A DNA stretch of 64,000 nt. Origin: Acinetobacter sp. CS-2. Its GTDB lineage: Bacteria > Pseudomonadota > Gammaproteobacteria > Pseudomonadales > Moraxellaceae. Each line of letters opens with the position of its first letter. Position 1 is the stretch's first letter. The stretch covers positions 1,550,001 to 1,614,000 of the forward strand of contig NZ_CP067019.1 in the NCBI RefSeq assembly GCF_016599715.1, read 5' to 3'. A model generated the notes under the pieces. That model saw only the letters and a program-made list of their open reading frames with translations. It ran no database searches and was not told where the DNA came from. The position numbers and the translations under genes are program-made. Positions 21,501 to 30,283 of the stretch are shown piece after piece.

Positions 21501-22205
21501 TCCATGGATGAATGGTCTAAAGCCAACGATCATGTTCGAGATTCAGCTCGTGGCATTGGTGATGGATTCCGTCAAGCCGGTCAAGTAGCACGTGAAGAAG
21601 CCAAGTCATCTACAGAAGCATGGGCTGATGCAGTTGCAGCAGCATCTAAACAGTTCGATGCTGAAATGAAACGTCAGGGCGAAGCACTGAGTAAAGGTAT
21701 CTATAACTATGACTCATACAGTAAGGCTGATGTTTTGGCCCAATTGAAGAGCAAGGGCTATAGTGATCAAGAGGCTCAGAAATTGGCCGGTGATATCTGG
21801 TCTAAAGCTATGGAGGCTGACCGTGCTGCCAAAGAACAGGGTTTAGGAAAGGATGGAAGCCTAGCAATGAAGGCATTGATTAATGCTGAATTTGGTAGAG
21901 CTGCATCTAAAGGGCTAACCACTCAAAACGGGACTAACAAGATCAACGAATTGTTGAGTCAAATGACTGCCAGCAGTCTTGTATCAACAGGCCCTTCAAC
22001 TAAGCCAGTTGATGTAAATAGTCTGGCACCCAATGTAAATCTAGCCGCCCCAAGTACGGCAGATAATATTAACTCAAGCGGTAAAACGGTGATTTATCAG
22101 ATTCAGTTTGGTGGCCAAACGCTTGAACTTTCTGGAACGTCAGAACAGGAATCCCTAATGAATCAACTGGTCAATCAACTTAAAACACAGGCGAAATCAA
22201 CATGA
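18573..22205 (+). CDS. Tape measure protein (1210 aa)
   Basis: Length, location and motifs identify the tail-length ruler. Residues about 220-425 hold the conserved tape measure domain (LSARINIATSDGGNFQQAMA; FTQALQSGVLRGDEFNSIME; QAPGISKALAQSLGVTT). Hydrophobic segments lie near residues 215-230 and 520-570. Long Ala/Lys/Gln-rich coiled coils fill 600-720. A 1210-residue ruler would give a tail of very roughly 180 nm at 1.5 angstrom per residue. GAGG precedes ATG 18573. The stop overlaps the next gene by 4 bases. Confidence 0.9.
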   Translation: MAGKNLTFKLVMDADTKSFVTNVNQSKQAAEKAIAAIKDGSASIVGVSSQAAKAIDGIIPKNANERAIKLTESLNTITESLKDADFASDGVVDGFKKLGVDSVRSLNILKANLATSKTKLEEFSKTNATPEDIATAQKQVDVLAKEVLQADTAFKKFRSELGLVIPGINALSNESRSTALNMGNLDQSIGKANSELAQTSTISGQVQSSIGVLKTGFTALIGAMGGIGIGLGIKELAEAADSYTNLSARINIATSDGGNFQQAMAGVHQVALMTNSSLDATAGLFTKVNDIGKQMGLTQQQNLDLVKTINMAIQTGGGSAASTEAAVVQFTQALQSGVLRGDEFNSIMEQAPGISKALAQSLGVTTSELRNMAENGELSSEKVIKAIQNQSKAIEADYAKFPLTISNALQKISTQWQILIGEMDQANGSSATVANALSAIADNLGILKVFFDDVAAGVGWFQDKLSEIDSSTIESIGSTLTAVYDTIKIVISSLAGIAETAWSAFSSTLDAIAPLFNTILNGKEEVSGLTTLFNVFKIALGVVADGATGLNIALKLLLSGIQFISGGIYSLNAAVLDFLGFDDLSAQAQNASDALFRQADKNASEAKRLALESKSATREAIKDITQTEAEANQERVSNAQQTLDQLKAQEEKHKADYKAISDERVKAEQQLFDARKSGNQAAIDLAVKGLADLDAKEKAYQAESKKISDEKIKAAQDWVNAQLVAADGTQKAADAATQKTMQTTLAAQGLKIEFDATGKAIVKAMDDGSAGVTNLNNKLVAGRKGAEALGLDLDVALNRVSKGFDEKKKSLEDFVNSLELMGVKGKQAGEVTYEAWLKWLETAKSQAEIDAAKAKLKEFGDQGQVSTSQVEQGLIAIKLQAQKLPDDIDPVTEAFKRLGIETKENLKLAAQQALMDYITIRDSGKATAEGVQKAYEKAAQAAAASGDASVIAATNAANAGRNLEVQIDNTGKASVKSMDEWSKANDHVRDSARGIGDGFRQAGQVAREEAKSSTEAWADAVAAASKQFDAEMKRQGEALSKGIYNYDSYSKADVLAQLKSKGYSDQEAQKLAGDIWSKAMEADRAAKEQGLGKDGSLAMKALINAEFGRAASKGLTTQNGTNKINELLSQMTASSLVSTGPSTKPVDVNSLAPNVNLAAPSTADNINSSGKTVIYQIQFGGQTLELSGTSEQESLMNQLVNQLKTQAKST

Positions 22206-22621
22206 AACTTATTCGCTTAGCAACATCAGAGACCGTCCCATTAGAGGACGGTTTTTTATGGCCTGATGAATTCTCATGGAAGGCTATTGAGCAGACTCAA
22301 AACTATGCAATTGATGGATCTCTGGTAATTCAGGAAGGAAAAAAGAAATCTGGTCGACCAATTACGTTGCAGCCGGCAGATCGGGAAATGGGTTGGATCA
22401 AGCTGCGTGAATTACGGACTGTTTTGGAGTGGACCAAGTTGCAGAACGAGGTATTTCAACTGCAGTTTGAACAACCACATGACAACCGGGAATTCACAGT
22501 CAAATTTAATCATCAGGATGGGGCCTTAGAGGCTGCACCGGTAAAAGGGATTCCAGCAGTATCGCTGGATGATTATTACAACGTGACCTTGCGCTTTACG
22601 GAGTTAAACGATGGCGATTGA
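22202..22621 (+). CDS. Minor tail protein (139 aa)
   Basis: A small beta-rich protein directly after the tape measure, the place of lambda M-type or distal tail proteins. It reads MKLIRLATSETVPLEDGFLW, then WKAIEQTQNYAIDGSLVIQE and a late YYNVTLRFTEL. Codons 11-19 coincide with a terminator-like hairpin (22232-22257). It overlaps both neighbours (4 and 11 bases), so expression is coupled. No exact family call. Confidence 0.6.
   Translation: MKLIRLATSETVPLEDGFLWPDEFSWKAIEQTQNYAIDGSLVIQEGKKKSGRPITLQPADREMGWIKLRELRTVLEWTKLQNEVFQLQFEQPHDNREFTVKFNHQDGALEAAPVKGIPAVSLDDYYNVTLRFTELNDGD
22232..22257 (+). other. Terminator-like hairpin inside a coding region
   Basis: ACCGTCC (22232-22238) pairs with GGACGGT (22246-22252), followed by six Ts and ATGG. 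It lies in codons 11-19 of the minor tail gene. Confidence 0.6.
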
Positions 22622-24656
22622 AACTAAGGATCTAGTGATTTACAAGTCTGAACGCTTGACTGATAACTCTGATGGCGGTGGTAAATATTCAGGCGTTGTA
22701 GTACAGGATGGCATCAGCAATAACTTGTTTAATGATATTTCTGAGATGGATCGAGCCATGGGGGATGTCTCCATGTGTAAAATCTTCCCGGCAGTGGTTA
22801 CGGAAGATACTGACTCACTAATGGGTGCAACGGTCTTTATCTCGGAGAATCCCAAAGACCCAAACGTCTCAGCATTGCTTTTCAGTACTAAAAACTGGAT
22901 GGATGAACGTCAGTCTGCACAGAACCGGGTGGAGAACTACCTGGCCAAAGGTGGGCAGATTTCCGGGACGCCATTAGATACACACTTGCAAGGTATGAAG
23001 TTGCTACAGGTAGCCATGTTTCTACAAGAAGTTGAATCTTCCGTAGGTGATACTATCGTGTTGATTAGCGATGAGGGAAAAGCTTTAGAGCATGAGCAAT
23101 ATGTGCGTATCACTAAAGTGGAAACACGAACAGCAATCATGGTGATTGATGGTAAAAATGTTGAATATAAAATTGCCACTTATACTCTTAATGATCCACT
23201 TGATATGGATTATGTTGGATTGTCAGCTCGCCAGTGGTATAGCGGTCAGGCATCAAAAACCATTATCCGTGATTCGATTGTTGCTGATACGGGTGAATAT
23301 TATGCATCGACTGACTTGTCTACTAATGCAAGTGTTGGTGAATATACAGTCAATGCTAAAAGTATTTTTGCTCAACTCATTCCATCGGCACAAACTGAAT
23401 CTCCAATTGTTGATGTTAATGCGGCAGGTGAGAGCACTATTCTAGTACCTGGGAATAGTGGATCAATCACTGCCAGTTTTTCAACTACAGTTGGAGTAAG
23501 CCAAAACCTATATATTGGCTCAGCCGTGATGCCGTCAAGCGTAGCGTTTACCTTGTTTGGTCAAGCAATCACAGATCAAGGTGGGCTTCTTAAAACATCG
23601 AGTGGTTCTCAAGTCGGCACGATTGATTACCAGCGTGGGTTAATTCAATGGACTGCAGCTGCAGGCTCTGGAGCAGCAACATTAAACATTACATTTAAAC
23701 CAGCAGCTGCACCAAATCAGTATTTCCAGTCTTATGCTGTGCCAGTTACCCAGAATAATCAAAGTACTAACTGGACCGGAGTGCTGGTCCCAATCCCGGC
23801 CCCGGGCAGCCTTTCTATTTCATATATGTCACAAGGCAAGTTTTATGAACTGAAAGATAATGGCTCAGGTCAGCTAAAAGGTACCAGTCCTTCATTTGGC
23901 TCAGGCATGATCAATTATGAAACTGGCTCCTGGTTGTTGACCACAGGGGCTTTGCCTGATGTAGACACGCCGATTCTGTTACTTTGGGGTACACCAATAG
24001 CAACCTATCAGCGCGCTAATCTGCCTGTTCTGCCTGCGAAGTTTGAATTTGACCTTGAGCAAGAGGCTATTCTTTCCGGTAGTGTGACAGTGACATGGGT
24101 ATTGGAAGGTGTAACAAAAACAGCAACTTCGAATAATGCAGGTCAATTCACTGGTGATGCAACAGGTTTTATTAATTTCGCATTAGGGAAAGGTGCTTTG
24201 ATTCCAACCAAACTACCTCAGAAAGGCGCTGTATTTAACTTTAGCTACCAGTTTGGTGAGGCAAAGACTCAGGATGTACCGCCTGCTATTCCAGACACCA
24301 ATCAACAACTGGCGTTTACAGTAGGCACTGGTGCTGCACTACAGCCAAACTCGGTCATGATTGAAGTCCCTTTAACATCGGTACTTGGCGACACAATTAC
24401 GCTTGTGGTCACTGATAATGGCTCAGGCTCACTCATTGATGCTTTTGGTCAGGTGCAAGGAACAATCAACTACACAACGGGTGTGGTAAGTATGACTCCA
24501 GCAGTTTTAACTTCATATTTCTATGAAAAAACCCCAGTAACTTCCAGTCTTGAAAGCTCATCTCAAAGTGGGTCAGGCTCATCACTACCAGCAGCTACAG
24601 TAACCACTAGCTATAAACCACAATCAAACCCTTGGGCAAACTATGTAGCCGGTTAA
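22611..24656 (+). CDS. Tail protein with repeated beta motif (681 aa)
   Basis: The N-terminal 220 residues form one domain (MAIETKDLVIYKSERLTDNS; LISDEGKALEHEQYVRIT). The rest is built of beta modules, each with a 'G-x-I-x-Y-x-x-G' turn: VGTIDYQRGLIQW, SGMINYETGSWLL, TGFINFALGKG and QGTINYTTGVVSM. Such repeats suggest an extended tail-tip or fibre-like structure. The same turn recurs in the next gene. It ends in a Ser/Gly-rich linker. Probably part of the tail tip; host binding is possible but not shown. Confidence 0.65.
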   Translation: MAIETKDLVIYKSERLTDNSDGGGKYSGVVVQDGISNNLFNDISEMDRAMGDVSMCKIFPAVVTEDTDSLMGATVFISENPKDPNVSALLFSTKNWMDERQSAQNRVENYLAKGGQISGTPLDTHLQGMKLLQVAMFLQEVESSVGDTIVLISDEGKALEHEQYVRITKVETRTAIMVIDGKNVEYKIATYTLNDPLDMDYVGLSARQWYSGQASKTIIRDSIVADTGEYYASTDLSTNASVGEYTVNAKSIFAQLIPSAQTESPIVDVNAAGESTILVPGNSGSITASFSTTVGVSQNLYIGSAVMPSSVAFTLFGQAITDQGGLLKTSSGSQVGTIDYQRGLIQWTAAAGSGAATLNITFKPAAAPNQYFQSYAVPVTQNNQSTNWTGVLVPIPAPGSLSISYMSQGKFYELKDNGSGQLKGTSPSFGSGMINYETGSWLLTTGALPDVDTPILLLWGTPIATYQRANLPVLPAKFEFDLEQEAILSGSVTVTWVLEGVTKTATSNNAGQFTGDATGFINFALGKGALIPTKLPQKGAVFNFSYQFGEAKTQDVPPAIPDTNQQLAFTVGTGAALQPNSVMIEVPLTSVLGDTITLVVTDNGSGSLIDAFGQVQGTINYTTGVVSMTPAVLTSYFYEKTPVTSSLESSSQSGSGSSLPAATVTTSYKPQSNPWANYVAG

Positions 24657-24666
24657 GTGAGGAAAT

Positions 24667-26286
24667 ATGACAATTTATCAATCACAGCCAAGTAATGTTT
24701 CGCTTGGAAATACAACATACAAGGCTTTTTCTGAAACAACAGGAATCAAGGCCCGTTACCGTGATGCTTCCGGCAGCACATCAGGAACGAAAGCTATAAC
24801 GAGTGGTGATTTAAAGTTTGACTTAACCTATGGGTTTAGTGAGCAAATTCTTGCCGGGTCTGTTCGTTTTAAAATTGGAAATGAAACTTTCATAGATCGC
24901 ACTGGCACCATTTACCGCAATGTAAACCCATTAAATGGCAGTGGTACAGCATCGGGTGAAATTCAGTATGGAAATGGTGAATTAAGCTTAACATCCTGGA
25001 CACCAAATACAGATAATGTTTTAACACTTGAATCGCTTACCACCACAACGGATTTGCCACCACTCAGCCATGTAAGTTTTAGAACCCCTGTGATTCCGAT
25101 TCGACCACAGTCACTGACTGTTGTTGTTGCTTCATTGGATTTTGGTCAACTCACATTAACTACAGACGAAAATGGCATCATTGAAACCAGTCGTGCGCAT
25201 GGTTCGATTAATCACGACACTGGTTTTGTGAATATCTATTTCTATACCAAGACTGAAATCACATCAGCTAACCGGGCAGCAATTGAGGCGAATGCCTGGT
25301 ATGACATTTTGCTTGAATATGAGGAACTGGGTAAAACTTATATCAATGTACCGGTCTGGGTGGATGCCTCATCTGTTCGCTATAACGCTGTAGCTTATAC
25401 CTATATTCCACTTGATTCTGAAATTCTAGGCTTATCAGCAACCCGGTTACCTCTGGATGGGAAAGTTCCGATTTTCCGTGTTGGTGGCATTGGGATTGTC
25501 AGCTCAAGTAAGTCTCAAGCATTGCCAAGTGCAATTGCAGGAACCACTTACAATCTGAATGATCAGCGCATTTCGTGGGCGGAATTGGAGGATGCTAACG
25601 GAACGAAAGTAGCTTTCGATTTGTACACGATTGACTATGACTATGGCCGCGTGACGCTCGGTGGTGACTTTGTTCTAGGCAGTCTGGTTGCACCGCTGGC
25701 AGTAAAATACCGTTATCAAGACATGGGCCTGATACGTGACGTGCAGATCAATGGCCAGCTGACATTCACCAAACCTTTAACCCACAATTACGATGCAGTG
25801 GACACTATTGTTGGATCTGCTTTGGTCATTGGTGATATGCAGGCACGTTACACACGAAAGTTTGTGCAAGGCTCATGGAGTGGTACATGGTCAGATGCGC
25901 CTGTAGGTGCCACAATTCCAGCGAACTACAATGATGCACTGTATCCGATTCAAGTCACAAACAAGGGCGCCATTCAGGAGCGTTGGTATATCCAGTTTAC
26001 CGATACGCAATCATTCCGCTGCATCGGTGAATATTCTGGCCAGATTGGTACCGGTACAACAAACGCAGATTATGCACCGATTAACCCAGTGACAGGCGTG
26101 CCGTACTTCACAGTTAAAAAAGAAGGTTGGGGTGAAGGTTGGGCCAATGGCAATGTCTTGCGTTTCAATACGGTGGCTGCCAATTTCCCGGTCTGGGTGA
26201 TTAGAACAGTGAAGCAATCAGAACCTACAGTATTATCAGATCAATTCCAGATTATGCTCCGTGGTGATATTGATCGCGTACTGTAA
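24667..26286 (+). CDS. Tail protein related in modules to its upstream neighbour (539 aa)
   Basis: Beta-rich protein with the 'G-x-I-x-Y/H-x-x-G' turn again (SGEIQYGNGELSLT, HGSINHDTGFVNIY, YTIDYDYGRVTLG). A later domain includes VGSALVIGDMQARYTRKFVQ and GEYSGQIGTGT. GAGG before ATG 24667. The pair of genes looks like shuffled copies of the same beta modules, with the C-terminal domain differing. A structural tail role is inferred from location between tape measure and fibre genes. Confidence 0.62.
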   Translation: MTIYQSQPSNVSLGNTTYKAFSETTGIKARYRDASGSTSGTKAITSGDLKFDLTYGFSEQILAGSVRFKIGNETFIDRTGTIYRNVNPLNGSGTASGEIQYGNGELSLTSWTPNTDNVLTLESLTTTTDLPPLSHVSFRTPVIPIRPQSLTVVVASLDFGQLTLTTDENGIIETSRAHGSINHDTGFVNIYFYTKTEITSANRAAIEANAWYDILLEYEELGKTYINVPVWVDASSVRYNAVAYTYIPLDSEILGLSATRLPLDGKVPIFRVGGIGIVSSSKSQALPSAIAGTTYNLNDQRISWAELEDANGTKVAFDLYTIDYDYGRVTLGGDFVLGSLVAPLAVKYRYQDMGLIRDVQINGQLTFTKPLTHNYDAVDTIVGSALVIGDMQARYTRKFVQGSWSGTWSDAPVGATIPANYNDALYPIQVTNKGAIQERWYIQFTDTQSFRCIGEYSGQIGTGTTNADYAPINPVTGVPYFTVKKEGWGEGWANGNVLRFNTVAANFPVWVIRTVKQSEPTVLSDQFQIMLRGDIDRVL

Positions 26287-26302
26287 ACATTAATTCAAAT
26301 AT

Positions 26303-26324
26303 GACCGCTTATGCGGTCTTTTTT
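26303..26324 (+). terminator. Terminator between tail genes
   Basis: GACCGC/GCGGTC stem with TTAT loop, seven Ts, then ATGG; the next gene starts 15 bases after. Confidence 0.8.
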
Positions 26325-26338
26325 ATGGATCAAAGAAA

Positions 26339-27616
26339 ATGGCGACAGATGTTAATGTTCAATATTTTAGTCACCTGAATGGCCTAGCACTGGGTAATAA
26401 TTGGGGTGGCTTAATTCGCTTGCTTGATAAAACCCTTGTTACTGGCATTGATTTTACCCAGATCACAGCAGCATCTATTGATGAGCAGGGTGATGTGCAT
26501 ATCACCTTATATGCAGCACACAATGCCATGTTATTTCAAGTGGTTGAGTTGACAGGTTTCACACCCACTTCACTTAACCAAAAGTATCGAATTAAAGGTG
26601 TTCCAAGCACAACTGAGCTGATTTTAAAACCACATACTGCAATTTCTGAAACAAGTGTCACAATTGTTGGTTCAGGAAAACTGGCACCACTCGGCTATGA
26701 CATCATTTTCCGTGATGCTAATGATGTAAAGCGGGTTTATCGCGCGAAAAATCCAACAGCACAACATCCATTCATTCGTATTGATGAAAGCTTAACAAGC
26801 CCAGATGGTACAACTGGGGTGTATAGCAACACCTACAACCTATTCGCTATGGTTGGGTTACTTGAACGGATGGACCATATTGATGATTTTGAAGATCCCA
26901 GTGTCCAACAACTACCCTTTGACCCTACCACCCCTGCAAAGAATTGGAATATTGTGGGAACCGGTGGCAGTGTTATTCGTGGGTGGTCAAGATGGTATTA
27001 CGCTTCACGTGGAGACGTTAACTATGTCTACGCTGATACTGGCGTACCTATAAGTGGTTTGAGACCTTTCACTCTAGTGGGTGATTCTGATTCATTCTTA
27101 ATAAATAGGAATACTATTTCTACCCTAGGCGCAAAGGCGATAATTGGATGTGGTCTTTTTCGTAGTACACTTGAAGATATAGCACCCTCATGGTTTCTTG
27201 CCTCATGTCTAAACGCTAGTGCTGCTTCCACATCTAGGTCCCTGTCAACAGACACTGGTGGTAGATCTGTGTGGGGATATAATGGTGGTTACAATACACA
27301 ATCTGTCTTTATGCTAAAACTGGGGCAGACGCAACCAGCCGCCCATGTAATTGCTGTACCCATTTTACCGGATAACCGTACAGGCTACTCAGGTATCTAT
27401 AATGGGACTGAGTTCTCAGCCTTAGAAGTTCCAGTTGTTGATCAAAACAAAGTTCTTAGGGGCGTACTCCCGCACACTTTATATCTAGGTGCTAATTTCT
27501 CAGCAATGACACAGACCTACCCTTACTCAAGTGGCTCCTCTATGTATGTTATAGACTCTGTGCAGACGGATAGTCCTATTGGCTCTACAGCATTTTATTT
27601 GGGAGAGCTTGAATGA
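26339..27616 (+). CDS. Putative tail fibre/receptor-binding protein (425 aa)
   Basis: The protein begins MATDVNVQYFSHLNGLALGN and contains a middle domain rich in aromatic residues (GGSVIRGWSRWYYASRGDVN; GDSDSFLINRNTISTLGAKA), typical of surface-binding domains. It shows less regular codon use from 26890 on, which hints at a swapped distal part. It starts after its own terminator border and overlaps the following small gene by 4 bases. Receptor binding is inference from location and composition. Confidence 0.55.
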   Translation: MATDVNVQYFSHLNGLALGNNWGGLIRLLDKTLVTGIDFTQITAASIDEQGDVHITLYAAHNAMLFQVVELTGFTPTSLNQKYRIKGVPSTTELILKPHTAISETSVTIVGSGKLAPLGYDIIFRDANDVKRVYRAKNPTAQHPFIRIDESLTSPDGTTGVYSNTYNLFAMVGLLERMDHIDDFEDPSVQQLPFDPTTPAKNWNIVGTGGSVIRGWSRWYYASRGDVNYVYADTGVPISGLRPFTLVGDSDSFLINRNTISTLGAKAIIGCGLFRSTLEDIAPSWFLASCLNASAASTSRSLSTDTGGRSVWGYNGGYNTQSVFMLKLGQTQPAAHVIAVPILPDNRTGYSGIYNGTEFSALEVPVVDQNKVLRGVLPHTLYLGANFSAMTQTYPYSSGSSMYVIDSVQTDSPIGSTAFYLGELE

Positions 27617-27909
27617 AACCATGCTCTAGAGCGGTGTTATCATCAACATTTTACTTACAAACCATCGCAGTAGGTCCTGTGGCTGCAAAAGTGTCAGGGT
27701 CAGTTAAAAAACTGGGTCAACAATATAAAGATGCAACTCTAGTACTTTACAACAAAGTAAATTTACAGCCTATAGCAGTGAAAAAACCAGATGAAAATGG
27801 TAATTATCAATTTTTAGGTCTAAATACCAATTTAAAAACTTTTATTGTGGCGTTTGATCAAAAGCAGCAATTCAACGCAGTCATTCAAGATAATGTGGTG
27901 CCGAAATGA
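27613..27909 (+). CDS. Small tail protein with Ig-like fold (98 aa)
   Basis: After a hydrophobic start, it reads VSGSVKKLGQQYKDATLVLY, then KPDENGNYQFLGLNTNLKTF and FIVAFDQKQQFNAVIQD. This is the pattern of a carboxypeptidase-regulatory-like beta domain (Gly-x-Val start, 'DENGNYQF' turn). Such modules occur in tail fibre clusters. ATGA overlaps on both sides show tight coupling. Confidence 0.6.
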   Translation: MKPCSRAVLSSTFYLQTIAVGPVAAKVSGSVKKLGQQYKDATLVLYNKVNLQPIAVKKPDENGNYQFLGLNTNLKTFIVAFDQKQQFNAVIQDNVVPK

Positions 27910-28292
27910 GTAAAACATCAATCAATGCTCGGCTTGCCATGATTCAAGCTTTTGCCAACTTTATGGATAGCGGTAGCCAGAGTGCTACCGTTATTTTTTA
28001 TGAAGGTGTTCAGCCTGAAAGTACTGATGTTGCAGCAGATTCAAGCAATACCTTGGTAACGCTAACTTTTCCAGAACCTTGTATTAAAGAAGTCACAGCA
28101 ACTTATGCCGAGCTACATCCAACAGATACAGCAACTGTGATTAAGTCAGGCACCGCAACATGGGCGCGAATTTATAATGGTGCTGGTGAAGTCACTGCTG
28201 ACTTAACAGTTGGTACTGATATTAGCTTAGTCAATACCAATTTGGCCCTTGGTGGCACATTGTCCATCACTTCGATAAAACTCAGACCATAA
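27906..28292 (+). CDS. Small tail-associated protein (128 aa)
   Basis: Beta-rich cytosolic protein (MSKTSINARLAMIQAFANFM; ATVIFYEGVQPESTD; CIKEVTATYAELHPTDTATV). It sits between the Ig-like protein and the large tail-tip gene. The start overlaps the previous gene by 4 bases. I recognise the general pattern of phage tail proteins that end in 'GGTLSITSIKLRP' but cannot name the family. Confidence 0.5.
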   Translation: MSKTSINARLAMIQAFANFMDSGSQSATVIFYEGVQPESTDVAADSSNTLVTLTFPEPCIKEVTATYAELHPTDTATVIKSGTATWARIYNGAGEVTADLTVGTDISLVNTNLALGGTLSITSIKLRP

Positions 28293-28306
28293 ATTGAGGT
28301 GTGCAT

Positions 28307-30283
28307 GTGGGAATTAATAACGAGATTGATGCACATCGGATAGATCTTGATTTTAGAAAGCCACTTGAAAGTGTTGATGCTCATAATATTGTCTTAGATT
28401 TTGGAAGTGACAGTGAGGTAAATGTAGCAGTCATTGATACTGTGCTGGACAGTGATTTCTCATTTGAAGTTGTTGCAGTATTTCAAGAAAATCCAAATAT
28501 TATTGGTCAGATCAATACAGTCTTAGACACCAGTTTTAGCTTTGAAGTTGAAGCATTCTTCACTGAAAACCTGTGTACCATTGATACAGTTTTGGATACC
28601 GAGTTTTCATTTGAAGTCGAGGCCTTATTCGACATCAATCACATTGTTGGCTTATCGCTATTTACATCAACATCATTCAGGCGAGCAATTACGCGCTTGA
28701 GCGTGACAGAAATACCTTGGGCTAAACCAATATTAAGAGTCTCAATTGAGGCTCTTTTTTATGACCAAGGTTTGGTGATTTTGAATCAGGTAGATTTTTG
28801 GCATGAGCAAGCTGGGTCGTTGAATCGTGTGATCAGGTCGCTACATGAGCAGGCAACCGGTTTAAGTTCTGATGCGTACATGATCTGGGAAGAAGCTGAT
28901 AAGCGCTTTATTCATCCGCTCTATGCGCACCAAGAAACCATCAAGCTGCGTCATAACCGAGAAACCATCTGGCAAGAAATGATTCGCAGGCGTAAGACTT
29001 TTACTTATTCGTATGAAGTAGCCCAAGTTTTTGAAAAGCACTTTTCGTTTGAGTGGGATAAAGGCCTTGAGATTGTTACCAAGTCAGATTTGCCATGGGA
29101 CAAAGCAAAAGCCATTCATTATCGTAAGCATCCGGTTTTGCCTTGGCCAAAGCCTGAGTTACCTGAATATGTTGGCTCAACAGATCTCAATTTTGTTTGT
29201 CTGTGTGATGTTGATTCACACAATGTTGTTTTAAATTTTGGTGCAGATGACTGTATTCCAGCACTGCCGAACAGAAACTGGTGGTATATCGTGAATGTAT
29301 TAACAGCCGAGCGATTAGATACCGGCGAGAAGATTAAAGTGATTGATGGTACCTACAGTACCAGCCGATCACAATGGTGCTGGACCTATTCCGTTACTGT
29401 GGCACCTACTGAAAAAGAAAAGCTTCAGCCAATTAATGGCCAGCCGGTGATTCTGAAAGTCATGATCAATGGATTTGAGCATCATATCCTGCTTGAGGAC
29501 CCAGAAGAAACTCGGCGTTTTGCCAATGTGCTATACACTTACCCGGGTCGGAGTGTAACGGCTTTAAACTCTGATAAATATGCGCCTTCGCGTTCATTTA
29601 TCCAGGATAACGAACGAACCTCTGTGCAGTTGGTGCAGGCTGAACTGGATCGGGGAAATTCCGGCACAATCCTGGACTGGAAACTGATTGATGAGTTAGG
29701 CTGGATCGTACCGGTTGAGAGCCTGAGCTATGCAGAACTTGCCCCAATAGATGCCATTAAACAGGTCGTTGATGCGGGCGGTGGCTTTATCTATAGCCAA
29801 AAATCAGGCAATACACTCACTATTTTGCCTCGGTACCAGAAAGGCTACTGGGATTCGCTGACCGTTGATGATTACGACATTTTGCTTCCTGAAAGCGTTG
29901 TGATACAGCAAAACATCAAACAGAACGATGAATACATTGCTGATTTCAATGCCATTACTATTGTGAATAGTCGCAGTGGTGAGAGCTTGAGAGTACAGCA
30001 GCGTGGCACCTCAGGCGATGTGCCATTAGAAGCAGTCACAGGGCCATTATTTAACGTGGTATCAGGTGCGAACTATGGCAAGAGCGAACTGATCCAAGCA
30101 AACGTTCAGGAGCTACATACCTTTGCAGACCTTCCGGTAAGCCAAGAAATAGGCGAAATGCTACCAGGTAAATCGATTGCATTTAATGGTCAGTGGTGGG
30201 GTGTCATCGATGGGGTGAGTGGCCGTTTCTCAGATGAAAAGGTCAATGAAACCATTACAGTGGAGCGTATCAGTCGTGACTAA
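28307..30283 (+). CDS. Large tail-tip protein with N-terminal repeats (658 aa)
   Basis: GTG 28307 is the start: GAGG at 28296-28299 is 7 bases away, but only 1 base from the GTG at 28301. Residues about 40-110 hold three copies of 'DTVLDxxFSFEVxAxF' (IDTVLDSDFSFEVVAVF, INTVLDTSFSFEVEAFF, IDTVLDTEFSFEVEALF). A middle part is rich in Trp/His (WHEQAGSLNRVIRSLHEQAT). From residue 320 on the text (NWWYIVNVLTAERLDTGEKI; ARFANVLY-like; GWIVPVESLSYAELAPIDAI) resembles tail hub/tip proteins. A terminator-like hairpin lies at 28735-28760 between the repeat part and the rest. Likely central tail-tip protein. Confidence 0.6.
   Translation: MGINNEIDAHRIDLDFRKPLESVDAHNIVLDFGSDSEVNVAVIDTVLDSDFSFEVVAVFQENPNIIGQINTVLDTSFSFEVEAFFTENLCTIDTVLDTEFSFEVEALFDINHIVGLSLFTSTSFRRAITRLSVTEIPWAKPILRVSIEALFYDQGLVILNQVDFWHEQAGSLNRVIRSLHEQATGLSSDAYMIWEEADKRFIHPLYAHQETIKLRHNRETIWQEMIRRRKTFTYSYEVAQVFEKHFSFEWDKGLEIVTKSDLPWDKAKAIHYRKHPVLPWPKPELPEYVGSTDLNFVCLCDVDSHNVVLNFGADDCIPALPNRNWWYIVNVLTAERLDTGEKIKVIDGTYSTSRSQWCWTYSVTVAPTEKEKLQPINGQPVILKVMINGFEHHILLEDPEETRRFANVLYTYPGRSVTALNSDKYAPSRSFIQDNERTSVQLVQAELDRGNSGTILDWKLIDELGWIVPVESLSYAELAPIDAIKQVVDAGGGFIYSQKSGNTLTILPRYQKGYWDSLTVDDYDILLPESVVIQQNIKQNDEYIADFNAITIVNSRSGESLRVQQRGTSGDVPLEAVTGPLFNVVSGANYGKSELIQANVQELHTFADLPVSQEIGEMLPGKSIAFNGQWWGVIDGVSGRFSDEKVNETITVERISRD
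28735..28760 (+). other. Terminator-like hairpin inside the tail-tip gene
   Basis: AAGAGTCTC (28735-28743) pairs with GAGGCTCTT (28748-28756) with one G-T pair, followed by Ts and ATGACC. It lies exactly where the repeat-rich N-terminal part gives way to the Trp/His-rich part. Confidence 0.55.
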
